From Sporomusa sp. KB1 (lineage in GTDB: Bacteria > Bacillota > Negativicutes > Sporomusales > Sporomusaceae), in NCBI RefSeq assembly GCF_007830295.1, contig NZ_VLKC01000002.1:1583740-1647739 (forward strand): 64,000 bases of DNA, in the 5' to 3' direction. Both the position numbers and the translations under genes were made by a program. Below the pieces are notes generated by a model that saw nothing but the letters and a program-made list of their open reading frames with translations, ran no database searches and had not been told where the DNA came from. Shown piece after piece: positions 25,843-33,823 of this stretch (the first letter of the stretch is position 1; every line of letters begins with the position of its first letter).

Positions 25843-25992
25843 TTAACGAATCTCCTCTGAATTGGTCGCTGCGCTAACAGCGGCCTTTTCTTTTGCCAGT
25901 GTTTCCATTTCGTCAATGGTAAAATATTGCCGCATAAGTGCTCTGTTGTTTAAATCACCATCGCAAAGTAGATCAATTATGCTGTCATACAT
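25843..25992 (-). CDS. Small 49-residue phage protein
   Basis: A frame MYDSIIDLLCDGDLNNRALM... ending TNSEEIR, from ATG 25992, with a strong AAAGGAGGG site eight bases upstream. It is predicted to be helical (FTIDEMETLAKEKAAVSAAT). No family is recognised. The optimal ribosome site and position in the compact early operon support it. Confidence 0.6.
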   Translation of the reverse strand: MYDSIIDLLCDGDLNNRALMRQYFTIDEMETLAKEKAAVSAATNSEEIR

Positions 25993-26040
25993 AAGTCTGT
26001 CCCTCCTTTCTACACGCGGCGTTTTTCTTTTGTGCGGATA

Positions 26041-26268
26041 TTAGCCAATTTCCAATACCTGCGTATCCTGCGCGGTTTTGCTATGACGTAGATTAGACCT
26101 ATTAGTGCTAAGGCGACTAGGCTCCATTCCAATTTGTTCTACCTCCTTTTGGGTTACGATGTTGAAACAGACAGTACCAAAACAACCGAGATTCTCAGGC
26201 AACGGCTTGTCCTGGCATTGGCCAGCAGCGTTGTGAACGCAAGTGCTGGCGTTGATGATGCACATCAT
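26041..26268 (-). CDS. Small Cys-rich early protein
   Basis: A 75-residue protein starting MMCIINASTCVHNAAGQCQD with five to six cysteines in its first 35 residues, including GCFGTVCFNIV, possibly metal binding. The C-terminus is polar (SNLRHSKTAQDTQVLEIG). The ATG overlaps the stop of the excisionase-like gene (TAATG) and AGGTGA lies upstream. Family not recognised; a DUF1540-like zinc peptide is possible but uncertain. Confidence 0.5.
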   Translation of the reverse strand: MMCIINASTCVHNAAGQCQDKPLPENLGCFGTVCFNIVTQKEVEQIGMEPSRLSTNRSNLRHSKTAQDTQVLEIG

Positions 26269-26459
26269 TACGATTCACCTTCTTTCGCATCGCCTACATA
26301 TTCATAGAACAGTTTAGGCGAAATATAATAATTCCATCGGGTATGAACCTTAACTGCGGTTCCAAATGGCAACAAACCGCGTTGCAGCCCTACACGGACA
26401 AATTGCTGACACTTACCCATGATTTCAGCGGCTTGCTTGACAGAGATTTGATTTTGCAT
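26268..26459 (-). CDS. Excisionase-like DNA-binding protein
   Basis: The start at ATG 26459 (MQNQISVKQAAEIMGKCQQF, 63 residues) is supported by a GAGGTGAG sequence; a longer frame runs upstream through the operator-like site but lacks a site of its own. ISVKQAAEIMGKCQQFVRVG is a winged-helix MerR/Xis-type DNA-binding element, followed by a strand-rich end (KVHTRWNYYISPKLFYEYVG). It is the second gene of the early operon after Cro, and probably assists excision or early gene control. Confidence 0.6.
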   Translation of the reverse strand: MQNQISVKQAAEIMGKCQQFVRVGLQRGLLPFGTAVKVHTRWNYYISPKLFYEYVGDAKEGES

Positions 26460-26514
26460 GAAACTCACCTCGCTTTCTCGAATTGGGCATTGTGTAACAT
26501 CCTTTCCCTTAAAT

Positions 26515-26742
26515 TTATTTTCGCGTATCCGCGACAAATTGACTAAAAAAAATATCGCATGCTTCTGAGGTAGTTAATTGTAGTTCTTCTACAATAAGAT
26601 CGGCGTCCCGGATTGTAATAGGGCATTGGCCGTTTAATTTGCGGTAAAGCGTACTTTTATTAATACCAATTGCTTTTGCAAGGGCTTCGACAACAAAACC
26701 TTTTTCTATGATCTTTCCTTTTAATTTTTTAGTGTTAACCAT
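26515..26742 (-). CDS. Cro-like XRE-family repressor
   Basis: A 75-residue helix-turn-helix protein (KGKIIEKGFVVEALAKAIGI, INKSTLYRKLNG), the first gene of the leftward early operon and divergent from the CI-like gene. Its promoter (TTGACT, 17 bases, TATACT at 26786-26814) carries an operator-like site just after the -10. The last codons of the gene (VADTRK) contain a perfect palindrome TCGCG-TATC-CGCGA, a possible further operator. It would direct the lytic switch. Confidence 0.85.
   Translation of the reverse strand: MVNTKKLKGKIIEKGFVVEALAKAIGINKSTLYRKLNGQCPITIRDADLIVEELQLTTSEACDIFFSQFVADTRK
26521..26534. promoter_or_regulatory. Perfect palindromic operator-like site at the end of cro
   Basis: TCGCG TATC CGCGA: five-base arms around four bases. 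Related to the sites at 26765-26778 and 26823-26836 in the divergent promoter region. It overlaps the last codons of the Cro-like gene and lies upstream of the excisionase-like gene. Confidence 0.55.
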
Positions 26743-26764
26743 AATTACATTCTATCCTCCTTTG

Positions 26765-26778
26765 TCGCGTATTCGCTA
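26765..26778. promoter_or_regulatory. Operator-like site downstream of the early promoter -10
   Basis: TCGCG TATT CGCTA, matching the palindrome TCGCG-N4-CGCGA at nine of ten arm positions. It lies just downstream of the -10 of the leftward promoter, where bound repressor would block transcription of the lytic genes. Confidence 0.6.
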
Positions 26779-26785
26779 CAGCATT

Positions 26786-26814
26786 AGTATAAGGCAGCAG
26801 TTTTCATAAGTCAA
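26786..26814 (-). promoter_or_regulatory. Leftward early phage promoter
   Basis: On the minus strand TTGACT (26809-26814), a 17-base spacer and TATACT (26786-26791). It is a near-consensus sigma-A promoter upstream of the Cro-like gene, with operator-like sites on both sides. Confidence 0.75.
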
Positions 26815-26822
26815 TATCATTT

Positions 26823-26836
26823 TCGCGTATCCGTAA
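26823..26836. promoter_or_regulatory. Operator-like site between the divergent promoters
   Basis: TCGCG TATC CGTAA shares its left arm and spacer with the perfect palindrome at 26521-26534. It lies between the leftward early promoter and the rightward repressor promoter. Confidence 0.55.
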
Positions 26837-26864
26837 TTTTATTTGCTTATTTTAAATATTTTTG

Positions 26865-26893
26865 TTGCATATTTGCGAATATCGATATATAAT
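26865..26893 (+). promoter_or_regulatory. Rightward repressor promoter with operator in the spacer
   Basis: TTGCAT (26865-26870), a 17-base spacer and TATAAT (26888-26893), followed by a GGAGGAG ribosome site for the CI-like gene. The spacer contains TTTGCGAATATCGA, a weaker version of the operator, suggesting autoregulation. Confidence 0.7.
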
Positions 26894-26921
26894 AAGTACC
26901 AAAGAAGGAGGAGTACCACCT

Positions 26922-27503
26922 GTGAGTATACATGAGCGGATCAAAGCAAGACGTAAGGAATGTGACCTTTCTGTTGACGACGTAGCCTTGGAATTAGGGG
27001 TATCTAGAGCAACTGTATATCGTTACGAGTCTGCTGAAATCAAAAATATGGGGATCGATAAGATTGAGCCTCTCGCTAAAGTATTAAAAACTACACCTGA
27101 GTATTTAATGGGATGGGTAGATGATCCTGTCAACTATAATGATCCTGAACTAATTGCCGACTTGCAGGGACCAGTATTAGACCATTTCGACGGCGATGTA
27201 AAAAAAGCTCTAGAGTTTAGAAAGGCCGTTGATGAAGATGCTATCTCCGATATTAGGGATAAAAATATAAAAACCTCTAATAAAACTCTTCCACCCCTCA
27301 CATCTAAAGACGAACGAGAAATTGCCAAAGACCTTGAAGCCATGTTAGCTGCACTAGACGATAAATCTGGTATGGCGGCTTTCAATGATCCTGAAGATGA
27401 AGAAGATAAAGAATTACTTAGAGCAAGTTTAGAATACTCCATGCGTTTAGCGAAACAGATGGCCAAGAAAAAATTTACTCCCAAAAAATATCGTAAGGAG
27501 TAA
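26922..27503 (+). CDS. CI-like XRE-family repressor
   Basis: The preferred start is GTG 26922 with GGAGGAG eight bases upstream (193 residues); an upstream ATG would run through the promoter. The N-terminus is a classical HTH (IHERIKARRKECDLSVDDVA, LGVSRATVYRYESAEIKNMG), and TTPEYLMGWVDD marks the end of the XRE domain. The C-terminus is charged (KDLEAMLAALDDKSGMAAFN) with no LexA-like serine protease domain, so it cannot self-cleave. The next gene is an ImmA/IrrE peptidase, which fits repressor destruction by that enzyme as in ICEBs1-type switches. Confidence 0.85.
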   Translation: MSIHERIKARRKECDLSVDDVALELGVSRATVYRYESAEIKNMGIDKIEPLAKVLKTTPEYLMGWVDDPVNYNDPELIADLQGPVLDHFDGDVKKALEFRKAVDEDAISDIRDKNIKTSNKTLPPLTSKDEREIAKDLEAMLAALDDKSGMAAFNDPEDEEDKELLRASLEYSMRLAKQMAKKKFTPKKYRKE

Positions 27504-27509
27504 CATATC

Positions 27510-27932
27510 ATGGATACCAAACAAATTGTCGAAGAATTGATCACAAAGCATGATTCCAATAATCCTTTCGTTATTGCAGACAATTTAGGAATCCCCGTAA
27601 TATATCGTAATATGAAAAACGTTCTTGGATTTTTCAATATGTACAAGCGGATTAAAATCATTCATCTCAATAATAATCTTTCAGAAAAATTAGAAACCTT
27701 CGTTTGTGCCCATGAATTGTGTCATGCTATCAAACACTACGATAGAAATACTCCTTTTCTAAAGCGTCACACACTATTTTCCACTGACAAGATTGAGCAA
27801 CAGGCTAACACCTTTGCTGTTGAACTACTAATGCCGGACAGTCTGCTCCGTGAATCAGAATGCAGTATCTACCGCATGGCTGCGGTATTAGGGATTCCAG
27901 AAAAACTAGCCGATTTGAAAAGAAAGGACTAG
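27510..27932 (+). CDS. ImmA/IrrE-family metallopeptidase
   Basis: A 140-residue zinc peptidase with HELCH (in FVCAHELCHAIKHYD) and the downstream EQQANTFAVELLMPDS motif, the standard layout of ImmA/IrrE. It starts six bases after the repressor stop. Enzymes of this family cleave the cognate phage or ICE repressor during induction. The repressor next door lacks a self-cleavage domain, so this is its likely substrate. Confidence 0.88.
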   Translation: MDTKQIVEELITKHDSNNPFVIADNLGIPVIYRNMKNVLGFFNMYKRIKIIHLNNNLSEKLETFVCAHELCHAIKHYDRNTPFLKRHTLFSTDKIEQQANTFAVELLMPDSLLRESECSIYRMAAVLGIPEKLADLKRKD

Positions 27933-27984
27933 CGAACAATTATTAAACAAAATTTTCGAGAAACAGTCTGCCTGGAAGAATACA

Positions 27985-28024
27985 AAATAAAAAGACCGCC
28001 CAGTGCTACCAACACTAGACGGCC
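27985..28024 (-). terminator. Minus-strand terminator between immunity and integrase genes
   Basis: On the minus strand a 12-pair stem with wobble pairs (GGCCGTCTAGTG and CACTGGGCGGTC around a short loop) is followed by TTTTTATTT. Both neighbouring genes are on the plus strand, so it would stop antisense transcripts entering the repressor and peptidase genes. It resembles the terminator at 14305-14333. Confidence 0.55.
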
Positions 28025-28127
28025 TTGCGTACCAATAACCAAATGTATGGTCAATCGGCACCCTCAATAACATTATACCCGATTGGCCTCCCAAAAAACC
28101 ACTTAAATTTAAGGAGGTCTATTTTTT

Positions 28128-29258
28128 ATGCCCAAAATGAGACTCCCCAATGGGTATGGCAGTGTTTTTAAACTGTCTGGTAACCGTCGCAACCCATGGG
28201 TTGCGCGGAAAACTATTGGATATAATGATAAAGGCCATCCTATTTATGAGCCGATAGGATATTTTGCTAAAAGCATCGAAGCTTATCAAGCGTTGGCAAC
28301 GTACAATACTAACTTACTTGATACCGATACCGCTCCGGTTGACAACTCCCCAACTCCCAGTTATCCCCAGACATCTAATAACGTCCATAATAGCATTCCA
28401 GATACCGCCTCTAACAATAAAAAAACCATCATCAGGGAAACTTTTACAGATGTTTATGAGCGTTGGATAAAATATAAGTATACCAATAAGGGCAAACAGA
28501 TTAATAGGGGCTATGTTGCGGCTTACAAGGCCTGCAGCAATATACATAAAATGGCTTTCGCGGATATTAAAACTGAGCATATGCAAAAAGAGCTTGACGG
28601 CTGGGAAATTGGACATGCCTCTAAGCAAAATATGAAAATACTGTTCGGGCTGCTTTATAAATTCGCCATACAAAATGACATCGTTGAAAAAAATTATGCC
28701 GAGTTTGTAGAGTTAGAGGCGCCAGAAGATGAAGAAGATCAAATACATAAACCATTTACCACCGAGGAGTTAACCATCCTCTGGGAAAATTCAGCAGACA
28801 AAGCCGCGCAGTTAGCTCTTATATACTGCTATTCCGGTCTGCGCCCTTCTGAGTTCATAAAGATAAAGACGGCTAATGTACACTTAGAAGAACGCTACAT
28901 GGTTGGCGGCATAAAGACCCGAGCTGGTAAAAATCGTGTGATACCAATAGCGGAAAAAATACATAAATTCATCACTACCATGTATAATCCCAAAAATGAA
29001 TATTTGCTGACTGATTACGATGGCCCCTTGTCCTACGGTAGTTTAAACTGGAGATATTGGACGCCATTGATGGAAAAGCTAAGTATGGACCATTTGCCCC
29101 ACGATGGCCGTCATACCTGCGCCACACTGCTGGACAATGCCGGCGTTAATAAAACCATAGTCAAAAAAATACTCGGTCATGCAGGCGAGGGTGTAACCGA
29201 AAAAATATATACACACAAAACAATACAGCAGCTTGTGGAAGCTATTAACCTCATATAA
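28128..29258 (+). CDS. int: Tyrosine recombinase, phage integrase
   Basis: A 376-residue integrase. The N-terminal arm-binding domain (RLPNGYGSVFKLSGNRRNPW, TIGYNDKGHPIYEPIGYF) is followed by an unusually Pro/Thr/Asn-rich linker (about residues 65-100), a core-binding domain (about 103-200) and a catalytic domain with R239 (YSGLRPSEF), H325-x-x-R328 (HDGRHT), H351 (LGHAGE) and Y361 (KIYTH). All catalytic residues are present. It is the last phage gene before host DNA, so the attachment site should lie just downstream. The start has a strong AAGGAGG site. Confidence 0.93.
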   Translation: MPKMRLPNGYGSVFKLSGNRRNPWVARKTIGYNDKGHPIYEPIGYFAKSIEAYQALATYNTNLLDTDTAPVDNSPTPSYPQTSNNVHNSIPDTASNNKKTIIRETFTDVYERWIKYKYTNKGKQINRGYVAAYKACSNIHKMAFADIKTEHMQKELDGWEIGHASKQNMKILFGLLYKFAIQNDIVEKNYAEFVELEAPEDEEDQIHKPFTTEELTILWENSADKAAQLALIYCYSGLRPSEFIKIKTANVHLEERYMVGGIKTRAGKNRVIPIAEKIHKFITTMYNPKNEYLLTDYDGPLSYGSLNWRYWTPLMEKLSMDHLPHDGRHTCATLLDNAGVNKTIVKKILGHAGEGVTEKIYTHKTIQQLVEAINLI

Positions 29259-29262
29259 ATTT

Positions 29263-29291
29263 GTTACTAATGCGTTACTAGCTTGTTACTA
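29263..29291 (+). repeat. Three GTTACTA repeats at the phage-host boundary
   Basis: GTTACTA occurs at 29263, 29274 and 29285, spaced exactly 11 bases, or one helical turn. They lie directly after the integrase stop, where integrase arm-type sites and the attR core are expected. No tRNA gene is present on either side. The attachment core cannot be fixed without the other phage end. Confidence 0.5.
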
Positions 29292-29540
29292 GCATTAAAA
29301 TTTTTATCGTTTTTTACGTGTTCTTATCAGGAAAAATTTCTAGTAAATCCGGGTATTCCGGGATTTGTTGGTGTTAAAACAGTTCACTGCAAATTAACGC
29401 AATCTTAAATAAAAAAACAAGTAGTTATGCTGTAATAAAACAAAAAGAATTTCTTCACAATAAATATGAGCAGGATTTTATCAAAAAAAGCGAAAAACAA
29501 TAGTAATCTTTAACATGAGAGTAGTTAGGAGCTGAACATT

Positions 29541-31055
29541 TTGACCGAACGGGTAGCAATCATTGATTTAGGCTCGAATTCGGCCCGCCTGATTGTGATG
29601 ACTATTTATCATAATGGCGCGTATAATCTAGTATATAACCAAAAGGAAACCGTCCGGTTGAGCGAAGGTATGGCTGAAACGGGACTACTCGCCCGTGATG
29701 CTATGTGGCGCGCTATTGGCACATTAAAGGTCTTTGCTCATATGTGCGAACTGGTGAAGGTGGATAAGATCCTGGCAGTAGCCACTGCCGCGGTGCGCAA
29801 TGCGAAAAATAGCGCCGAGTTTATTGATTTGGTACATCAACATACTGGTATTCCTCTTAGAGTGATTAGCGGTGAGAATGAGGCCCATTTTGGCTATACT
29901 GGTATTATTAATACGATTGATATTGAGGATGCGCTGCTTTTTGACCTGGGAGGCGGTAGCACTGAAATAACATTAGTTAAAAACCGCCAATCGGTTAAAG
30001 TCTTTAGTATCCCTTTTGGCGCTGTCAATCTTACAGAAAAATTTTCCTCTCAGGATAAAATAAGTGATTCGCAATTAACAGCCATGCGGGAATATATTGT
30101 GAATCATCTGGAAAAACTACCTTGGCTTAAGCGGTTAGGGCTACCCCTTGTAGGTGTAGGCGGCACTGCCCGTAATATTGCCAAGATGGATCAGAAGCAT
30201 AAAAACTATCCCTTTCCCAAGGTACACAATTACCGGTTTAGTCTGATGGCCTTTGAGGAGTTGTGGCGGGAATTGACTAAGACCAGTTTGAATCAACGCC
30301 GCAAATACCCCGGTCTCAGCAGTGAACGCGCTGACATTATTATCGCTGGAACCACTATTGTTAAGTCACTGGCAGATATATCACAGACCACCAACATAAT
30401 CGTCAGTGGGTGCGGCGTCCGGGAAGGAATGTTCCTGGAGTACTATTTATCCAAACAACAGTCTTCCGTCATTATTCCTGATATTCTGCTACACTCCACT
30501 CGCAATATGCTGTTATTCTACAAGGGCAATGAGCCCCATGCCTATCATGTCGCTAAGTTGGCGGATACTATGTTTGAAAAATGGCAGCCTATTTTACGCC
30601 TGTCCAGTCGCGACCGGCATCTCCTTTGGGTAGCCGCCTTACTGCATGATATTGGCATTACCATCAACTACTATGATCATGCCCGTCATAGTGCCTATCT
30701 TGTTGAAAATGCCCGACTATTCGGCCTGACTCACCGCGAACAAATGCTGGTTGCTGTTGTGGCTGGCTGGCATAATGGACCGGCCGCTAAATACGTCCGC
30801 AATAAAATCTATAATGAATTTCTCGATCAACACAACTGGCAAACAGCCCGCAAGCTGGCACTTTTACTGGCGCTGGCAGAAGGTCTGGAAACAACCCAGC
30901 TTGGCTTAGTACAAGATGTTGAACCATCCATCACCGGCAGTCAAGCTTTGCTCAAGCTAATCACCAATGATCCTGTCAGTATCGAACGTCAGGCGGCATC
31001 CGAGCACCGCAAATGGTTCAAAAAAGAGCTGGGATTTGAACTGATTATTGAGTAA
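29541..31055 (+). CDS. Ppx/GppA-type exopolyphosphatase with HD domain
   Basis: A 504-residue protein with a TTG start (AGGAG upstream). The ASKHA phosphatase half has VAIIDLGSNSARLIV (phosphate 1), AVATAAVRNAKNS, LLFDLGGGSTEITLV (phosphate 2) and PLVGVGGTARNIAK. The C-terminal half has an HD domain with LLHDIG and AGWHNG. The enzyme hydrolyses polyphosphate or the pppGpp 5' phosphate. It is the first host gene beyond the prophage and probably forms an operon with the DUF2600 gene 27 bases downstream. Confidence 0.88.
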   Translation: MTERVAIIDLGSNSARLIVMTIYHNGAYNLVYNQKETVRLSEGMAETGLLARDAMWRAIGTLKVFAHMCELVKVDKILAVATAAVRNAKNSAEFIDLVHQHTGIPLRVISGENEAHFGYTGIINTIDIEDALLFDLGGGSTEITLVKNRQSVKVFSIPFGAVNLTEKFSSQDKISDSQLTAMREYIVNHLEKLPWLKRLGLPLVGVGGTARNIAKMDQKHKNYPFPKVHNYRFSLMAFEELWRELTKTSLNQRRKYPGLSSERADIIIAGTTIVKSLADISQTTNIIVSGCGVREGMFLEYYLSKQQSSVIIPDILLHSTRNMLLFYKGNEPHAYHVAKLADTMFEKWQPILRLSSRDRHLLWVAALLHDIGITINYYDHARHSAYLVENARLFGLTHREQMLVAVVAGWHNGPAAKYVRNKIYNEFLDQHNWQTARKLALLLALAEGLETTQLGLVQDVEPSITGSQALLKLITNDPVSIERQAASEHRKWFKKELGFELIIE

Positions 31056-31082
31056 GTAAGTCAACGGACAAAGGAGGGCGCT

Positions 31083-32153
31083 ATGGTTTCGTCTCTGACC
31101 ACTTCCACCTCAGGCCTTATCCTTTTAATCAGGTTTGTGCGGGAAGTATTTCCGCTTGTAGACAAGGAGCTGGCTTGTTGGCAAGGTTATGCAGCCACAC
31201 ATGGCATGCGCGAACTATCAGAGCAAGCCCTTGCCAGTATCCGCACCAAAAAATTTCACTGCCAGGGCGGCAGTGTCTATAGCTTATATAAGGGCATGCC
31301 TACTGGTGATTTTGTCCGGCTGGTAGTCGCATTACAAACCATCAGCGATTACCTTGACAATCTCTGTGACCGGGCCGGCATTGCCGACGAAGCGGCCTTT
31401 CGCCAGCTGCATCTGGCCATGACTGACGCCCTTGATCCGGATCGGCCATTAAGCGATTATTATGCCGCCTATCCGTATAAAGACGACGGTGGTTATTTAC
31501 AGACGCTTGTCACGACTTGCCGCCGGGAAATTGCTAAACTACCCTCTTACTATCTAGTTAAGCCAGAGGCACTGCGCCAAGCCGGATTATACAGCGAGCT
31601 TCAAACCTATAAACATCTTGACCCCCTGGTACGGGAACAAAAAATGCTGACCTGGATTAATCCCCACCTACCTCACTATCCGGGTATTACCGCCTGGGAA
31701 TTTGCCGCTGCCACCGGTTCAACCTTAGGGCTGTTTATGTTATGTGCAGCCGCCCATAATCCTAACCTCACCGCAAGCGAGGCTGAGACAATTGGTCATG
31801 CCTATTTCCCCTGGATAAATGGTCTGCATATTTTGCTGGACTATTTTATTGATGAAGCCGAAGACCGCCAGGGCGGCGACCTAAACTTTGTCTCTTACTA
31901 TGGGAGTAGTCAGGAAACCCTGTCACGACTGACTCTTTTTGTTCACCAAGCCCGCTCACAAGCCAATTCGCTGCCAGAAACAGCTTTTGTTCGAACCGTG
32001 GTTGACGGTTTATTGGCTATGTACCTGTCTGATCCCAAAACCGCGCCACCTACAGAACGCGCTATCCGCGACAGTCTACTGCACTCAGCTGGTTGGTATC
32101 CCCGGCTTATGTATGGTCTCTGCCGCTTGCTACGGAAAAGACATATGCTATAA
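31083..32153 (+). CDS. ytpB: DUF2600 terpene synthase, YtpB-like
   Basis: A 356-residue protein matching DUF2600: FVREVFPLVDKELACWQ at the start, the metal-binding region TISDYLDNLCDR, QTLVTTCRREIAKLPSY, and WINGLHILLDYFIDEAEDR near the C-terminus. In Bacillus subtilis YtpB makes tetraprenyl-beta-curcumene, precursor of spore sesquarterpenes. A spore-former context fits. It has an AAAGGAGG site and follows the ppx-like gene closely. The exact substrate in this organism is unknown. Confidence 0.85.
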   Translation: MVSSLTTSTSGLILLIRFVREVFPLVDKELACWQGYAATHGMRELSEQALASIRTKKFHCQGGSVYSLYKGMPTGDFVRLVVALQTISDYLDNLCDRAGIADEAAFRQLHLAMTDALDPDRPLSDYYAAYPYKDDGGYLQTLVTTCRREIAKLPSYYLVKPEALRQAGLYSELQTYKHLDPLVREQKMLTWINPHLPHYPGITAWEFAAATGSTLGLFMLCAAAHNPNLTASEAETIGHAYFPWINGLHILLDYFIDEAEDRQGGDLNFVSYYGSSQETLSRLTLFVHQARSQANSLPETAFVRTVVDGLLAMYLSDPKTAPPTERAIRDSLLHSAGWYPRLMYGLCRLLRKRHML

Positions 32154-32170
32154 ATAGCAGCACCAACTTA

Positions 32171-32255
32171 AAAGCGAGATTGCCACGCAAACACTCACAC
32201 TGGCTGAAGAAAAGGTTAGGGCATTGGGTGAGGTACGTCGTGGCAATCTCGCTTT
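32171..32255. repeat. Long inverted repeat, REP-like, between convergent genes
   Basis: The 17-base arm AAAGCGAGATTGCCACG (32171-32187) has its exact complement at 32239-32255, with a 51-base centre. It lies between the convergent DUF2600 and peptidase genes, and could act as a bidirectional terminator. The GAGATTGCCACG core resembles a repeat dispersed through many bacterial genomes. Confidence 0.65.
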
Positions 32256-32261
32256 ACATTT

Positions 32262-33389
32262 CTATAGCTCAGTTTGTCCGGCAGCCTTAATAATGGCTAG
32301 AGCCAGCTCACTAATGGCATAGAGATCTTCCTCCTTGATGAACTCATCAGTGGTATGCACTTTCGACATACCGGTACCGAGTACGGCTGTCGGAATACCA
32401 TAGCTATTAAAGAAGTTAGCATCACTGCCGCCGCCAGTTGCCTTAATTACTGGTTCGAGTCCAATACTTGCGGCAGCCTGACAAGCCAGTCGTACAACAG
32501 GTGCTGTCTCTGGCAATATATAAGCGTCATATTCTTTGGTTACATTGACTTGTGCTTTGCCACCAGCAGCCTTGACAGTTTCTTCAAATACCTGGCACAT
32601 ATGCTTAGTCTGAGCGGCTAATTTTTCCATGTTACGGCTACGAGCTTCAGCCAGGATTACCACTTTATCAGGCACAATGTTCGTGGCTGAGCCCCCTTGG
32701 ATCGTGCCGATATTGGCCGTGGTTTCCGAATCAATACGACCATCATTAATTTTGGCTAAGGCTTTGCCTGCTAATATGACAGCATTTACGCCTTCTTCAG
32801 GTGCAACGCCAGCATGGGCTTTCTTCCCATAAATGTTAATCTCCAGCCTATTCTGACCAGGAGCCATGTTGACAATCTCCCCCGGTGATCCCCCGGAATC
32901 CAGCGCATAACCAAAATCGGCCCGGAGTAATGCCGGGTCAATACTTTTGGAACCCTTGAGACCGCCTTCCTCGGCGACCGTGAAAATGATCTGGATATTG
33001 CCATGAGGAATATTTTGTTCTTTAATCACGCGAAGAGCTTCCAGGATAGCCACTACCCCAGATTTGTCATCAGAGCCAAGGATGGTATCACCTGTCGAAG
33101 TAATAATGCCGTTTTTTAAGGCAGGTTGAATATTGCCGCAAGGTTCTACGCAGTCTAAGTGAGCGGTAAAAAGCAGGCTAGGTGCGCCTGCCACTGTACC
33201 GGTAAGAAAGGCCAGCACATTGCCGCAATTGCCGCCAATTTTGCTGCCGGTATCGTCTTCTGCCACCTCCATATGTAAGTCAGCCAGTTTTTGCTTAATA
33301 ACATCAGCCACCTGCCGCTCGGCGCGGGTAGGACATGCAACCCGTACCAGTTCATAAAATTCATCAAGTATCCGTTTCCGGCTAATCAT
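32262..33389 (-). CDS. M20-family peptidase, tripeptidase T-like
   Basis: Start ATG 33389 (MISRKRILDEFYELV, 375 residues) is supported by AGGAGG seven bases upstream. Metal ligands and catalytic residues are visible: FTAHLDCVEP (His/Asp), LGSDDKSGVVA (bridging Asp), FTVAEEGGLKGS (Glu pair), GYALDSGG (Asp) and the C-terminal KVHTTDEFI (His). The dimerisation lid lies between. These cytosolic zinc enzymes trim N-terminal residues of tripeptides. Complete and single-copy here. Confidence 0.87.
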   Translation of the reverse strand: MISRKRILDEFYELVRVACPTRAERQVADVIKQKLADLHMEVAEDDTGSKIGGNCGNVLAFLTGTVAGAPSLLFTAHLDCVEPCGNIQPALKNGIITSTGDTILGSDDKSGVVAILEALRVIKEQNIPHGNIQIIFTVAEEGGLKGSKSIDPALLRADFGYALDSGGSPGEIVNMAPGQNRLEINIYGKKAHAGVAPEEGVNAVILAGKALAKINDGRIDSETTANIGTIQGGSATNIVPDKVVILAEARSRNMEKLAAQTKHMCQVFEETVKAAGGKAQVNVTKEYDAYILPETAPVVRLACQAAASIGLEPVIKATGGGSDANFFNSYGIPTAVLGTGMSKVHTTDEFIKEEDLYAISELALAIIKAAGQTEL

Positions 33390-33474
33390 TACCATCCCTC
33401 CTGCATATTTAGTGCTGCACCCAGTTATATTAATGTTACGTCTGACATTAGCATTTGTAGAAAGGGTGCTCCTC

Positions 33475-33792
33475 ATGTCAAAAACAATTGCGTTAGCCCA
33501 CTATAATGACAAACTGGCTAACGAACTTACCGCCCAAGGCTTCCGGGTAGTAGACAGTTCGCACCTTGGCCGTCCGGGTCAAGCCGCTGACGCTTATTTA
33601 TATACCAGCTACCATCCTGATACAGATACCTGGGCTGGAACTCAGGCTGAGCACGCAGACATTACTGTGGGTAATTACCATTATACTATCGCCGACCATC
33701 CGGCCACTATGCTGCTCAATATTACCGGTTTAACTACCGACCAGATTGCCGATAAACTACGTCATTGTTTGGCCCGTTGTTCCCGATTGTAA
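33475..33792 (+). CDS. YkuS-like small protein (UPF0180-like)
   Basis: Start ATG 33475 (MSKTIALAHYNDKLANELTA, 105 residues) with an AAAGGG site. The order KLANELTAQGFRVVD, DAYLYTSYHPDTD and LLNITGLTTDQIADKL resembles Bacillus YkuS, where the middle motif is VVSGxDxNMMG. Function is unknown in all members. It is convergent with dinB with only about 30 bases between. Confidence in the family is moderate because the central motif is divergent. Confidence 0.6.
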   Translation: MSKTIALAHYNDKLANELTAQGFRVVDSSHLGRPGQAADAYLYTSYHPDTDTWAGTQAEHADITVGNYHYTIADHPATMLLNITGLTTDQIADKLRHCLARCSRL

Positions 33793-33823
33793 TCTATATG
33801 CAACATGGTAAAAATTCTTGCTG

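Noticed and set aside
27134..27661. Minus-strand open frame opposite the CI-like repressor
   Set aside because: Ser-rich mirror of the acidic helical coding sequence, no ribosome site, and it spans two genuine plus-strand genes.
29259..29540. tRNA gene as integration target
   Set aside because: No cloverleaf could be found on either strand next to the integrase.
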